Below are positions 1 to 6,968 of a stretch of DNA of 64,000 bases, one piece after another. The DNA is from Microbispora sp. NBC_01189 (lineage in GTDB: Bacteria; Actinomycetota; Actinomycetes; Streptosporangiales; Streptosporangiaceae), in the NCBI RefSeq assembly GCF_036010665.1, contig NZ_CP108581.1, positions 2,049,501-2,113,500 of the forward strand, read 5' to 3'. The notes beneath the pieces are model-generated. The model did no database searches, was not told where the DNA came from, and worked only from the letters and a program-made list of their open reading frames with translations. The position numbers were made by a program, and so were the translations under genes. Within the stretch, counting starts at the first letter, position 1. Every line of letters begins with the position of its first letter.

Positions 1-1045
1 GGTGGAACCAGCCATACTTCTTGCCGTTGGCCTCAAGCCAGTTGAACTGGGCGGATCGGAAGCTCTGCACGCCGCCGCAGAGGTCGACGGCGAGGCCGAG
101 CCCGTGGTTGCTCTTGCCCGGCGTGGCCGCGAACCCGGGCCGCCGGTAGTAGACGGCCTGCTGCTCGCCGAGGCTGCGGTAGCTGTCGGAGATGCACATC
201 GGCGCGCCGAAGCGCTTCTTGTAGGCGATGTTGAGGTCGGCGAAGGCGATCGCGGCGTCGGCCCGCAGGGTCTCCCCGCGCTGCGGGAGGGGGCACAGGA
301 TGTTCTGGGGGAGGAGGCCGTTCGGATACTGCTCCGCCTGGGCGATCCGGGTGGGATCGCAGCCCCCCGCGCCTTCCGTCCCCTGGCCGATCTTCACGCC
401 CAGCTTGACCAGCGCCTTGGTCAAGGACCGGACCAGAGTGGTGGAGCGCTTACGCATGATGGTGACCTGCGCGCTGAGCCGCGCCTCCTGGAGAAGGCTG
501 GCCGCTCGTAGCTCCTGTGCCTCCTGCGCGAGCCGCTGCTGACCTTCGAGCAGCTTCGACGCCTCGCTGAGGACGGTGCTGTGCCCGGCGACCAGGTGCT
601 GCATGTCGCTCATGCTGCGCAGGATGGCCGTGCCGTCCCCACCGGCGATGAACGGGCTGAGGCCCCCGACCGAGGGGTCCTGGTAGAGCGACGCCGCCAG
701 GTCGGACAACGGCTTGCGCAGCCTGTTGAACTCGGCCGTGGCCTCCTGGAGGCGGGTGAGCTTGCCCGCGAGCTCCTTCTCCACACCCGCGAACTTCTTC
801 TGCCGCGCCACCAGCGCCCGGTTCGCGTCCTCGATCGACTTGTAGGCCTTCTCAGCCTCACGCCGCAGCTCCGTCAGGGACGTGGGCTCCTTGCCGAGCT
901 CGCCCGCCCAGACGGTGGCGTCCGTACGGGCGCTCGCGCCGACCGTCATGGGCACCGAGGCAGCCGCGGCCGTACCGGTCGTCGAGGCCAGCGAAGTCAT
1001 CACCGTGACGACCGCGATCAGCCCGGCCGACCGAGGAGATGACAC
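1..1045 (-). CDS. Secreted VanY/M15-family D-Ala-D-Ala carboxypeptidase, C-terminus cut by window edge
   Basis: The reading frame is open from a GTG at 1045 to the window edge, giving about 348 residues without a stop. A purine-rich GGGGGAG lies seven bases before the GTG, and an in-frame stop lies a little upstream. The N-terminus is a signal peptide (hydrophobic stretch at about residues 7-30, then Ala-rich). A charged, coiled-coil-like segment follows at about 45-85 and 150-190. The C-terminal part carries a LAS-peptidase signature, SNHGLGLAVDLC, the zinc-binding SxHxxGxAxD motif of VanY/M15 enzymes, preceded by a YRSLGEQQ stretch typical of the family. The last zinc-ligand region lies beyond the window. 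The role is inferred to be extracytoplasmic trimming of peptidoglycan stem peptides, with the coiled coil probably positioning it on the envelope. Confidence 0.85.
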   Translation of the reverse strand, partial: MSSPRSAGLIAVVTVMTSLASTTGTAAAASVPMTVGASARTDATVWAGELGKEPTSLTELRREAEKAYKSIEDANRALVARQKKFAGVEKELAGKLTRLQEATAEFNRLRKPLSDLAASLYQDPSVGGLSPFIAGGDGTAILRSMSDMQHLVAGHSTVLSEASKLLEGQQRLAQEAQELRAASLLQEARLSAQVTIMRKRSTTLVRSLTKALVKLGVKIGQGTEGAGGCDPTRIAQAEQYPNGLLPQNILCPLPQRGETLRADAAIAFADLNIAYKKRFGAPMCISDSYRSLGEQQAVYYRRPGFAATPGKSNHGLGLAVDLCGGVQSFRSAQFNWLEANGKKYGWFH

Positions 1046-1183
1046 GCTCCGACTCCCCCGTTTGCGAACTCGTGACCTGGGTCAGGGACGCACGTTACTA
1101 CAGCGTCCGGTGGGCCGGTGCCCTGGTTCGCCCAAGCGCTATCGACCGATCACGTCGCGTTTGCGCCTTTCCAGCTCATGCGC

Positions 1184-1756
1184 CTACTGCCCGCCGCCCT
1201 CCCGGCAGGCATCCCAGAGCCAGGTGTCCTTCCACTCCGAAGCACACGCCGGGCGCTCTTCCCGGGGTTCCGGCTGTTTGATCGGCCGCCTCTTCTCCTT
1301 CTCCGGGGCGCTCCGGGGGGCGGCCTTCCAGACCCACCCGACAACCGGCGCGGGAACAGCGGGAAGCCGCACCAGCCCCTCATAACGACGCGCCGGCCCG
1401 TACGGCTCCGGCACCAACGTCGGGTCCAGCAGCGCTTTTGTCGTCTGCGCGGCCCGGTCGGCGTCCGCGAACGGCCGCGTTCCCGACGGCGCCTCGGCGG
1501 CCAGTCCCGGCCCGGCACTCCATACGCCACCGACAGGCTCGGTGATCAAAGGTTGGGCCTCATCCGCCAGGCCGCTCCGCGTACGTTCCCCGTAGCCCGC
1601 GAGATCGGCCACGAGCAAGCCTGAAGCCAGGATCCCCGGCGCGATCATCGCCGCGACGAGCGTCATCGATCGCCGCCCCAGGGATCCGCGTCGCATTACG
1701 GTCACAGCCAGCGACGGTAAGGGGGCTCCCTGGGGTGAGCGGCGACGAGTTGCCAT
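1184..1756 (-). CDS. Hypothetical exported or membrane-anchored actinomycete protein
   Basis: This frame encodes about 190 residues from the ATG at 1756; an in-frame ATG at 1801 would add 15 residues. A basic N-terminus (RRR, RRG, GRRS) precedes one hydrophobic segment at about residues 30-55 that fits a signal or membrane anchor. The rest is proline- and charge-rich and ends in a small Cys/Trp-containing motif (CASEWKDTWLWDAC) that could form a disulfide outside the cell. No enzymatic motif is visible. It lies 138 bp upstream of the VanY-like gene on the same strand, so the two could share an envelope role. That is inference. Confidence 0.6.
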   Translation of the reverse strand: MATRRRSPQGAPLPSLAVTVMRRGSLGRRSMTLVAAMIAPGILASGLLVADLAGYGERTRSGLADEAQPLITEPVGGVWSAGPGLAAEAPSGTRPFADADRAAQTTKALLDPTLVPEPYGPARRYEGLVRLPAVPAPVVGWVWKAAPRSAPEKEKRRPIKQPEPREERPACASEWKDTWLWDACREGGGQ

Positions 1757-1862
1757 GCCTTTACCGCAGTTCGGCCGACCGATGACCACCGACTTCTCCA
1801 CCGCACCCCCGGGTGGAGGCGCGAGCGCCCCAACCTTTCGCTAGGCTTACTACCGCACACTT

Positions 1863-1935
1863 GCCTCCGTAGCTCAGGGGATAGAGCACCGCTCTCCTAA
1901 AGCGGGTGCCGCAGGTTCGAATCCTGCCGGGGGCA
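1863..1935 (+). tRNA. tRNA-Arg (CCU anticodon)
   Basis: The sequence folds as a cloverleaf. A seven-base acceptor stem (GCCTCCG with CGGGGGC, one G-T pair), a D arm with AGCTCAGGGGATAGAGC, an anticodon loop CTCCTAA giving CCU, and a T arm with GGTTCGAATCC are all present. The 3' CCA is not encoded. The anticodon reads AGG, a rare codon in high-GC actinomycetes. Confidence 0.95.
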
Positions 1936-1952
1936 CTCACCAAATCTTCGGC

Positions 1953-1988
1953 ACAGGCGCCTGTCTCCGGCAGGCGCCTGTTTCGTTT
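1953..1988 (+). terminator. Intrinsic terminator after tRNA-Arg
   Basis: Two copies of CAGGCGCCTG (1954-1963 and 1971-1980) can pair into a ten-base stem with a seven-base loop, followed by a T-rich run. It lies directly after the tRNA and is the obvious stop for that transcript. Confidence 0.75.
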
Positions 1989-2053
1989 CCGGGACGTTCT
2001 TCTGCCACCGCGGCGACTCCGATCGTTTCGACCACCGCCTCTCGTGCCCGAGC

Positions 2054-2162
2054 CCGGCTCCCCCCTGTCCTTCACGGGAGCCGGACCTGATGTGCGTCAG
2101 CGGCGAGTGACTGACCAGACGAACAGCGTGAATGGGGCCGCCGCAGCGGCTGCGGTGGCCCT
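2054..2162. terminator. Hairpins downstream of the phosphotransferase gene
   Basis: Two hairpins lie in the short gap before the phosphotransferase stop. At 2137-2162 an eleven-base stem (one G-T pair) has almost no loop, and at 2054-2084 a perfect nine-base stem CCGGCTCCC/GGGAGCCGG has a thirteen-base loop. Neither has a strong T tail, as is usual for actinomycetes. They probably end the minus-strand transcript. Confidence 0.45.
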
Positions 2163-2169
2163 CACCGGT

Positions 2170-3057
2170 TCAGAGGGCGTGCCACCTGCGCGTGCTGTCT
2201 CCTGTCATGAGGGAGGACAGCCGGTTGAAGAGTTCAGCGCGGGCGGCGGGGTTGTGTTCGGCGCCGCGGATGAAGGCGCTGAGGCTGCGAACCTCACGGA
2301 TCTGTGCCAGCAGGTTCAGGTCGCCGTCCTCCACTGGGTCGGTTCCGTAGGCCGTACAGAAGTCGTGCCATAAGGAGTGCGGATAGCCGAAGCGGCGGGG
2401 GCGCAGGTAGATGGGCATGAAGTCGTATGCGGGCGGGCCGACGCCGACGGAGTCCCAGTCGATGAGCACCCAGCCGCCTTCGTGATGAGGGAGCAGGTTG
2501 TTGGTGTGGGCGTCGCCGTGCACGATCCCCCACGGCAGCGTAGCCGCGAGCCGAGCGAAACCCTCCTCCAACTCCACGCAACGCGCGACCAGCCAGTTCC
2601 GCTCGCTCTCCGACAGGACGGTGGACGCCCTTGCCTCGGCTGCGGTGCTCCCCACCGGGCGAATAGAGGGAAGCGGTAGAGGAGGCAGCGGATGACGGTG
2701 CAGCACGCGCAGCAGGCCGGCGAGGTGGGTGACGTCGGCCGTCCGTCCGTCGAGGGGCGGCAGGTACTCCCAGAAGGTCACCAAGTGGGCGCCGACTATC
2801 ACGGGCTGGGTCACGTCGAGCGGCCTTAGTGTGGGGAAGCCCTGCTCGGCGAGCCAGGCGGCGGTCTGGACGGCGATGCGCATGCGTTCCAGCGCCGAGG
2901 CGTTGCGGACGCGGGCGACGGCGTTCTCCCGGGGCAAGTGGTAGATCGCGTTGGCGTGAACGCGCAGCAGCCGAGCACCCTCACAATCGAGCCCGGCCTG
3001 TCGACAGGCGTCAACCAGGGCCGTCCTGTAGGGGGCGTCGACCGGCTGCGTACTCAT
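2170..3057 (-). CDS. Aminoglycoside phosphotransferase (APH/choline kinase) family protein
   Basis: About 295 residues from an ATG at 3057; an in-frame start at 3093 would add 12. The kinase core has the family's catalytic loop HGDAHTNN at residues 180-187 (Asp182 as catalytic base) and the metal-binding DWD at 200-202. The N-lobe ends in a hinge-like FWEYLPP stretch. The fold transfers ATP phosphate to a small hydroxylated substrate, but nothing here tells an antibiotic from a metabolite. It follows the helix-turn-helix regulator by 69 bp on the same strand, so the two are probably co-transcribed. This pairing is common in Streptomyces relatives, where the role is rarely resistance. Confidence 0.85.
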   Translation of the reverse strand: MSTQPVDAPYRTALVDACRQAGLDCEGARLLRVHANAIYHLPRENAVARVRNASALERMRIAVQTAAWLAEQGFPTLRPLDVTQPVIVGAHLVTFWEYLPPLDGRTADVTHLAGLLRVLHRHPLPPLPLPSIRPVGSTAAEARASTVLSESERNWLVARCVELEEGFARLAATLPWGIVHGDAHTNNLLPHHEGGWVLIDWDSVGVGPPAYDFMPIYLRPRRFGYPHSLWHDFCTAYGTDPVEDGDLNLLAQIREVRSLSAFIRGAEHNPAARAELFNRLSSLMTGDSTRRWHAL

Positions 3058-3126
3058 CGTGCGAGTTGGCGCTCCCCGTGTTGCCGGGCTCACCAGACGG
3101 CACTTCGTCGTCTGATCCCCGGAGCT

Positions 3127-4512
3127 CTACGCAACTCCGGCCAATTCATCATGCACGCGTTCATTGAACGCGACAACGCGAGGCTCCTTGGCCGGTAGCG
3201 ATCGGCGGAAGCTCCGAAACCGGCTTCGGACCCGGGTGGAGGCAATGGTTCCGGCGGTGGGGAGAGCCTGCTCCGCGACAGCCAAGGCGGCGTCGAGGTC
3301 GCCGGTCTTGAGATGGGCTGCAGCCAGGTTGAGCTGGCAGAACAGCCTGTCGCGGGCGCGGTCGGTGCTCTTGCCCGTGAGTGCTGCCCCGAGGTGGGGC
3401 AGCGCGGCGGTGGTGTCGCCGATCACGACCAGCGAGTGTGCTACTTCCGCCGCGAGTTCCGGCGGGTCAAAGTAGCCGATCCAGGCAGGCTCACCGTCGA
3501 GATCGCCGGCGTCGAGTTCACGTTCGGCGGCGAGGAGGGCCTGACGGCAGGCCGTGGCCGCGTGGGCGTCGCCTTTCTCGTACAGCCGAGCGCACGCGCG
3601 AGCCTCTGCGGCGTAGGCGAGTGCCCGTACGGCCGATGTGGTGGCGGACAGGGCGACGTCGTCGTGGGCTGCACGCGCGAGGTAGAGGGCCTCGTCGGCG
3701 TGGTCGCGGTTGAGCGCCTGCTGGCTGAGCCGTACCAGCACGAACGCGTCGAAGCCCCGCGACTCCACGCCGGACGCCTTTGCCAGGCGCAACGCCTGGA
3801 TGTAGTAGCGCTGGGCCAGGCCGTGCCGTTCGAGGTCGTAGGCCATCCATCCGGCCAGTTGCAGCATCTCGGCCGCTACAGCGAACAGGCTACGGCCCAC
3901 GGCATCGGTGTAGCTGCTGCGCAGCAGAGGGGCCACGTGATCGTGCAGGTAGGTTGTCACCGCGCTGCGTACCAGTCCGCCGCCTCGGGCGTGGTCGAGC
4001 CCGGAGAACCATACGCACGTCTCACGAATCTGGGCGACCTGGCGGTGCCTCACATCCCGGCTTTCCGTCTGCCTGCCGGTCACCGAGTCGGCCAGACCGT
4101 ACCGCCAGCCGGTGATGGCCTCGGAAACAGCTGGAGGGGCGAAGTCCAACGCCGCCAGGGCCTGGGCGCGCGCATGGTCCACCTCACACGCCAGCAGCTC
4201 GGCGACACATTCGACGGTGACGGGAAGAGACCGCTCGTACCGTAGGGCGAGATCGGAGACCGCCGGGGCGAAGGCCACCGGCCACACGTCGTTCAGCGTG
4301 ACCGGTCGGCCCAGGCGGGCCGCGAGCACGGCGACGATGACGCGGGCCACCGCAAGGTCCGGCACGGTCGTCCCGGACAGGTAGCGCCCGATGCTCACCC
4401 GGCTCACGCTCACGCCGGATTCCCGGGCGAGCGGATGGAAGTTGACCGCCGCGGCGAAGCTCTCGTGCTTGCCGAAGCCGGCCTCTGCGTACAGGCGCGC
4501 AAGTCCAATCAT
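3127..4512 (-). CDS. Helix-turn-helix transcriptional regulator with TPR-like C-terminal region
   Basis: 461 residues from an ATG with an AAGGA ribosome site five to six bases upstream. Residues 8-60 form an XRE-type helix-turn-helix, with the recognition segment around VSRVSIGRYLSG at about 36-47. The remaining 390 residues are helical and Ala/Leu-rich, with repeated pairs of helices such as FDAFVLVRLSQQALNRDHAD and ARACARLYEKGDAHAA, as in tetratricopeptide domains that sense partners or peptides. The neighbouring divergent gene encodes an RsbW-like ATPase. Such pairs are common in actinomycetes and control development or stress responses. A perfect palindrome in the shared promoter region may be its operator. 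Confidence 0.85.
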   Translation of the reverse strand: MIGLARLYAEAGFGKHESFAAAVNFHPLARESGVSVSRVSIGRYLSGTTVPDLAVARVIVAVLAARLGRPVTLNDVWPVAFAPAVSDLALRYERSLPVTVECVAELLACEVDHARAQALAALDFAPPAVSEAITGWRYGLADSVTGRQTESRDVRHRQVAQIRETCVWFSGLDHARGGGLVRSAVTTYLHDHVAPLLRSSYTDAVGRSLFAVAAEMLQLAGWMAYDLERHGLAQRYYIQALRLAKASGVESRGFDAFVLVRLSQQALNRDHADEALYLARAAHDDVALSATTSAVRALAYAAEARACARLYEKGDAHAATACRQALLAAERELDAGDLDGEPAWIGYFDPPELAAEVAHSLVVIGDTTAALPHLGAALTGKSTDRARDRLFCQLNLAAAHLKTGDLDAALAVAEQALPTAGTIASTRVRSRFRSFRRSLPAKEPRVVAFNERVHDELAGVA

Positions 4513-4587
4513 TTCGTCCTTCCCTTCCTGATGAGGAGGACAACGGGGCCCGCAGGATAACAGGCTGCAATCACCCCATCACTGTCA

Positions 4588-4603
4588 TGTTCACCGGTGA
4601 ACA
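4588..4603. promoter_or_regulatory. 16-bp perfect palindrome between the divergent regulator and ATPase genes
   Basis: TGTTCACCGGTGAACA is self-complementary over all 16 bases. It lies 76 bp before the regulator start and 124 bp before the ATPase start, the usual place for an autoregulatory operator. Binding by the adjacent helix-turn-helix protein is inference. Confidence 0.5.
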
Positions 4604-4726
4604 CGGCGAACTTTCTGAACCTGCAGCCGACGCGAAACGCCTGGTCAGTGCGCTGCGGATGAGATTTCCTTGGGCCTCGGCAACCGAGCGGGACTGCGGT
4701 TGGCCCTTCATTCCGAGGAGACAGCA

Positions 4727-5329
4727 ATGACCCCTGGCTGGTGCCAGCGCGCCTTCCGCGGAGAGGCGCGCCAACTCCAGGAGGTACGCCGCTATGTCGG
4801 CGGCCTGCTGACGGACTGCCCGGACCGCGACGCCGTCATCACCTGCGTGGCCGAACTGGCCTCGAACGCCATCATGCACACCCACTCCGGAAACGGCGGC
4901 ACCTTCGTTGTCCACGTGCAGCGCAGCACCAACGCACTGCGCATCGCCGTCGCGGACGCAGGGGCCCCGACGCAGCCGGCCATCCAGGTCGCCCAGGCCG
5001 AGACCCTCCTCGAAGGCGGCCGCGGCCTCGCGATCGTGGCGACTCTGAGCGAGCAGATGGGCGTCGCCGGGGATGCGCGAGGCCGGACTGTGTGGGCCGA
5101 GTTCCGCTGGCCAGAGCAGCAGTCCGTCGCTCGGATGTCGCCGGAGGTCGAACCCGCCCGCGCCCTCGTCGAGCTGGGCACCAAGTTCGGCGCCTGGGTC
5201 TTCTGGTTCGGCAACCAGACGCGTCAATGGTGGGCCGTGCCCCGGATGCAACAGCCGCTCTTGATCTCCGCTTCCTCTGCGCACGACCTCGCACGCCGAA
5301 TCGCCGTCATCGAGCAGAGCGGCACATAG
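4727..5329 (+). CDS. RsbW-like ATP-binding protein (HATPase_c_2, anti-sigma/serine kinase type)
   Basis: 200 residues from the ATG at 4727, chosen because GAGGAG ends six bases upstream; an earlier in-frame start at 4670 has no such site. Residues 1-125 show the GHKL ATPase order: N box ELASNAIMH with Glu43 and Asn47, a DAGAP G1-like box near 78, and GGRGLAIV near 97. There is no histidine phosphoacceptor. The last 70 residues are an extra Trp/Phe-rich module (WVFWFGNQTRQWWAVP) of unknown use found in actinomycete proteins of this class. It probably binds or phosphorylates a protein partner. It is divergent from the TPR regulator, which probably controls it. Confidence 0.85.
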   Translation: MTPGWCQRAFRGEARQLQEVRRYVGGLLTDCPDRDAVITCVAELASNAIMHTHSGNGGTFVVHVQRSTNALRIAVADAGAPTQPAIQVAQAETLLEGGRGLAIVATLSEQMGVAGDARGRTVWAEFRWPEQQSVARMSPEVEPARALVELGTKFGAWVFWFGNQTRQWWAVPRMQQPLLISASSAHDLARRIAVIEQSGT

Positions 5330-5332
5330 ACC

Positions 5333-5390
5333 GCCGCGTGGCCGGAGAATCGTCCACCCCCGGACGTGCCCCCGACTCCGGCCACGCGGC
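5333..5390 (+). terminator. Long intrinsic terminator hairpin
   Basis: A perfect fifteen-base inverted repeat (5333-5347 with 5376-5390, CTCCGGCCACGCGGC on the right arm) begins three bases after the ATPase stop. The 28-base loop holds a second small stem CGTCC/GGACG. There is no T run. It is very likely the transcript end. Confidence 0.7.
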
Positions 5391-5715
5391 CTCTGAACCC
5401 GGGGACTGAACCGCCCCGATTTCTACAACGCTGGCAGGAGGCACAGCGCAAGCGACAGGCTGCCGCCTGTCGTATTCGAGCAGCAGGTGATCAAGAAAAG
5501 GCAAGCGTCAACGGCCCTGCTGGGGGCCGCTGTGGCATAGGACCCTTCTCACGCTTTGACAGACGTGATCAGCGGCTCCTGCGGCCAGCACGTCCATGGC
5601 AGACGGGTGGTTCACCGGAGACGGCAGAACCCCGTGTGTTAGGAACCAGGAGCGATTAGGCTTAATCCTCCTTGATCGGCGACGTGCGGCGTGTGCAAGG
5701 AGTGCTGGGAAGCGA
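5391..5715. other. Gap before defence module A; no gene recognised
   Basis: About 325 bp separate the chromosomal ATPase gene from the first kinase gene of the defence island. Short open frames here have no ribosome site or recognisable motif. The promoter of module A should lie in the lower-GC stretch at about 5630-5690, but I cannot point to convincing -35/-10 boxes. Confidence 0.4.
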
Positions 5716-6876
5716 ATGACGGGAACGCCTGAGCGGATCGGCCGATACACCGTGGCCAAGGAGCTTGGCTCGGGGGGCATGGGGGAGGTGTACCTCGCTT
5801 ACACTCCGGGCGGCGATCCCGTAGCAGTGAAGGTGATCCGGAGCGACAAGTTGGATCCGCTCACAAGGGCGCGCTTCGAGAAAGAGGCACTGATAGCCCG
5901 TACCGTCATCGGTACTAACAGGGTGGCGCGTTTCCTTGATGCCGATCCGTTCGCAGACCGGCCCTGGCTGGCAATGGAGTATGTGGCCGGGCACACGCTC
6001 TTGGCGTATGTGGATCAGGGCGGTGTTCTTCCTTTGCCGCTGGTCGCCAGCCTAGGCGCTCTGCTCGCCGAAGGGCTTGCCGCTGTGCATGCCGCAGGGC
6101 TGATCCACCGGGATCTCAAACCTCAGAACGTCATCATGGGCAAAGAAGGCCCGATGATTATCGACTTCGGGCTCGGCGCGTTTACGGATGCAGCGAAGGA
6201 GTCTCTGTCGCACAGCGGCATGATCATCGGAACCGTGCGGTGCATGCCGCCAGAGCAGGCGGGGGGGAACCCAAAGGTGACACCCGCAGCAGACGTGTAC
6301 GCACTGGGCACAGTGCTCTTGTACGCGGCGGCGCGTCACTACCCGTACGACGGTGCGACGTGGGAGGCCGTCGCTGTGCAGGTGACGAACCCTGATATCG
6401 GTCCGAACCTGAAAGCAGTGCCGGAGGGGCTCAAGCCGTTGATCTCCTCGATGCTTGCTCATGCCCCAGAGAGCCGGCCGACGCTTGAGGCCGTGGCCGA
6501 GGAATGCCAGAAGTTAGTGAAGTCCGCCGGATTGACGCCGGCAGATGCGCGGCTCGCGTTGATCGCGCGGACGACCGTCGACGGTGCACCGGACGCAGCC
6601 AAGGGGCCATTGTCTGCATCGTTCGAGAAGCTGCTCGAGGAGCGGGCCTCGGACACCGGCCCGGACTCGCCCCTCGATGGTCTTCGGGCTGATGCTGAGA
6701 CCAGCGAGCCAGAAACGGGGGATGCGGAGCAAAAGGAACAGGCGCCCACATCCGCGGAGCCTGTCGTGTCCCTGAAGGCGGAGTCGAGGCCGCGGGACGC
6801 CGGCGAACGGCCGCCGGCGTCGAAGCGGGTGGCGGACGAGTTGCGGGCGGAGTACGCGGCGGATGCCGAACTGTGA
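5716..6876 (+). CDS. Soluble Hanks-type Ser/Thr protein kinase, first gene of defence module A
   Basis: 386 residues from an ATG preceded by GGGAAG; an in-frame upstream ATG at 5596 would add a non-kinase tail. The kinase domain covers about residues 9-265: glycine loop GSGGMGEVY at 18, VAVKV lysine, catalytic HRDLKPQN at about 130, DFG at about 150, and an APE-like MPPEQ. All catalytic residues are present. The C-terminal 120 residues are acidic, low-complexity and lack a membrane segment or PASTA repeats, so this is cytosolic. It lies 92 bp upstream of the DrmD-like helicase on the same strand. By position it could regulate module A by phosphorylation, as kinases do in PglW-type and other systems. 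That link is inference. Confidence 0.85.
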   Translation: MTGTPERIGRYTVAKELGSGGMGEVYLAYTPGGDPVAVKVIRSDKLDPLTRARFEKEALIARTVIGTNRVARFLDADPFADRPWLAMEYVAGHTLLAYVDQGGVLPLPLVASLGALLAEGLAAVHAAGLIHRDLKPQNVIMGKEGPMIIDFGLGAFTDAAKESLSHSGMIIGTVRCMPPEQAGGNPKVTPAADVYALGTVLLYAAARHYPYDGATWEAVAVQVTNPDIGPNLKAVPEGLKPLISSMLAHAPESRPTLEAVAEECQKLVKSAGLTPADARLALIARTTVDGAPDAAKGPLSASFEKLLEERASDTGPDSPLDGLRADAETSEPETGDAEQKEQAPTSAEPVVSLKAESRPRDAGERPPASKRVADELRAEYAADAEL

Positions 6877-6968
6877 CGATCTTGCTGTCATCCTTCATGG
6901 GGCGGCGGACGACTGTATGAAGCAGGCTTGGAGCCGTCCGTACGCCATGTGAAGTCGAATGGCGTGGG

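Noticed and set aside
2..511. 169-aa plus-strand frame at the window start
   Set aside because: It is antisense to the VanY-like peptidase, which has the conserved zinc motif and signal peptide.
1761..2075. 104-aa minus-strand frame containing RIRTCGTRFRRAVLYPLSYG
   Set aside because: It is the antisense translation of tRNA-Arg, a well-known false gene in automatic annotations.
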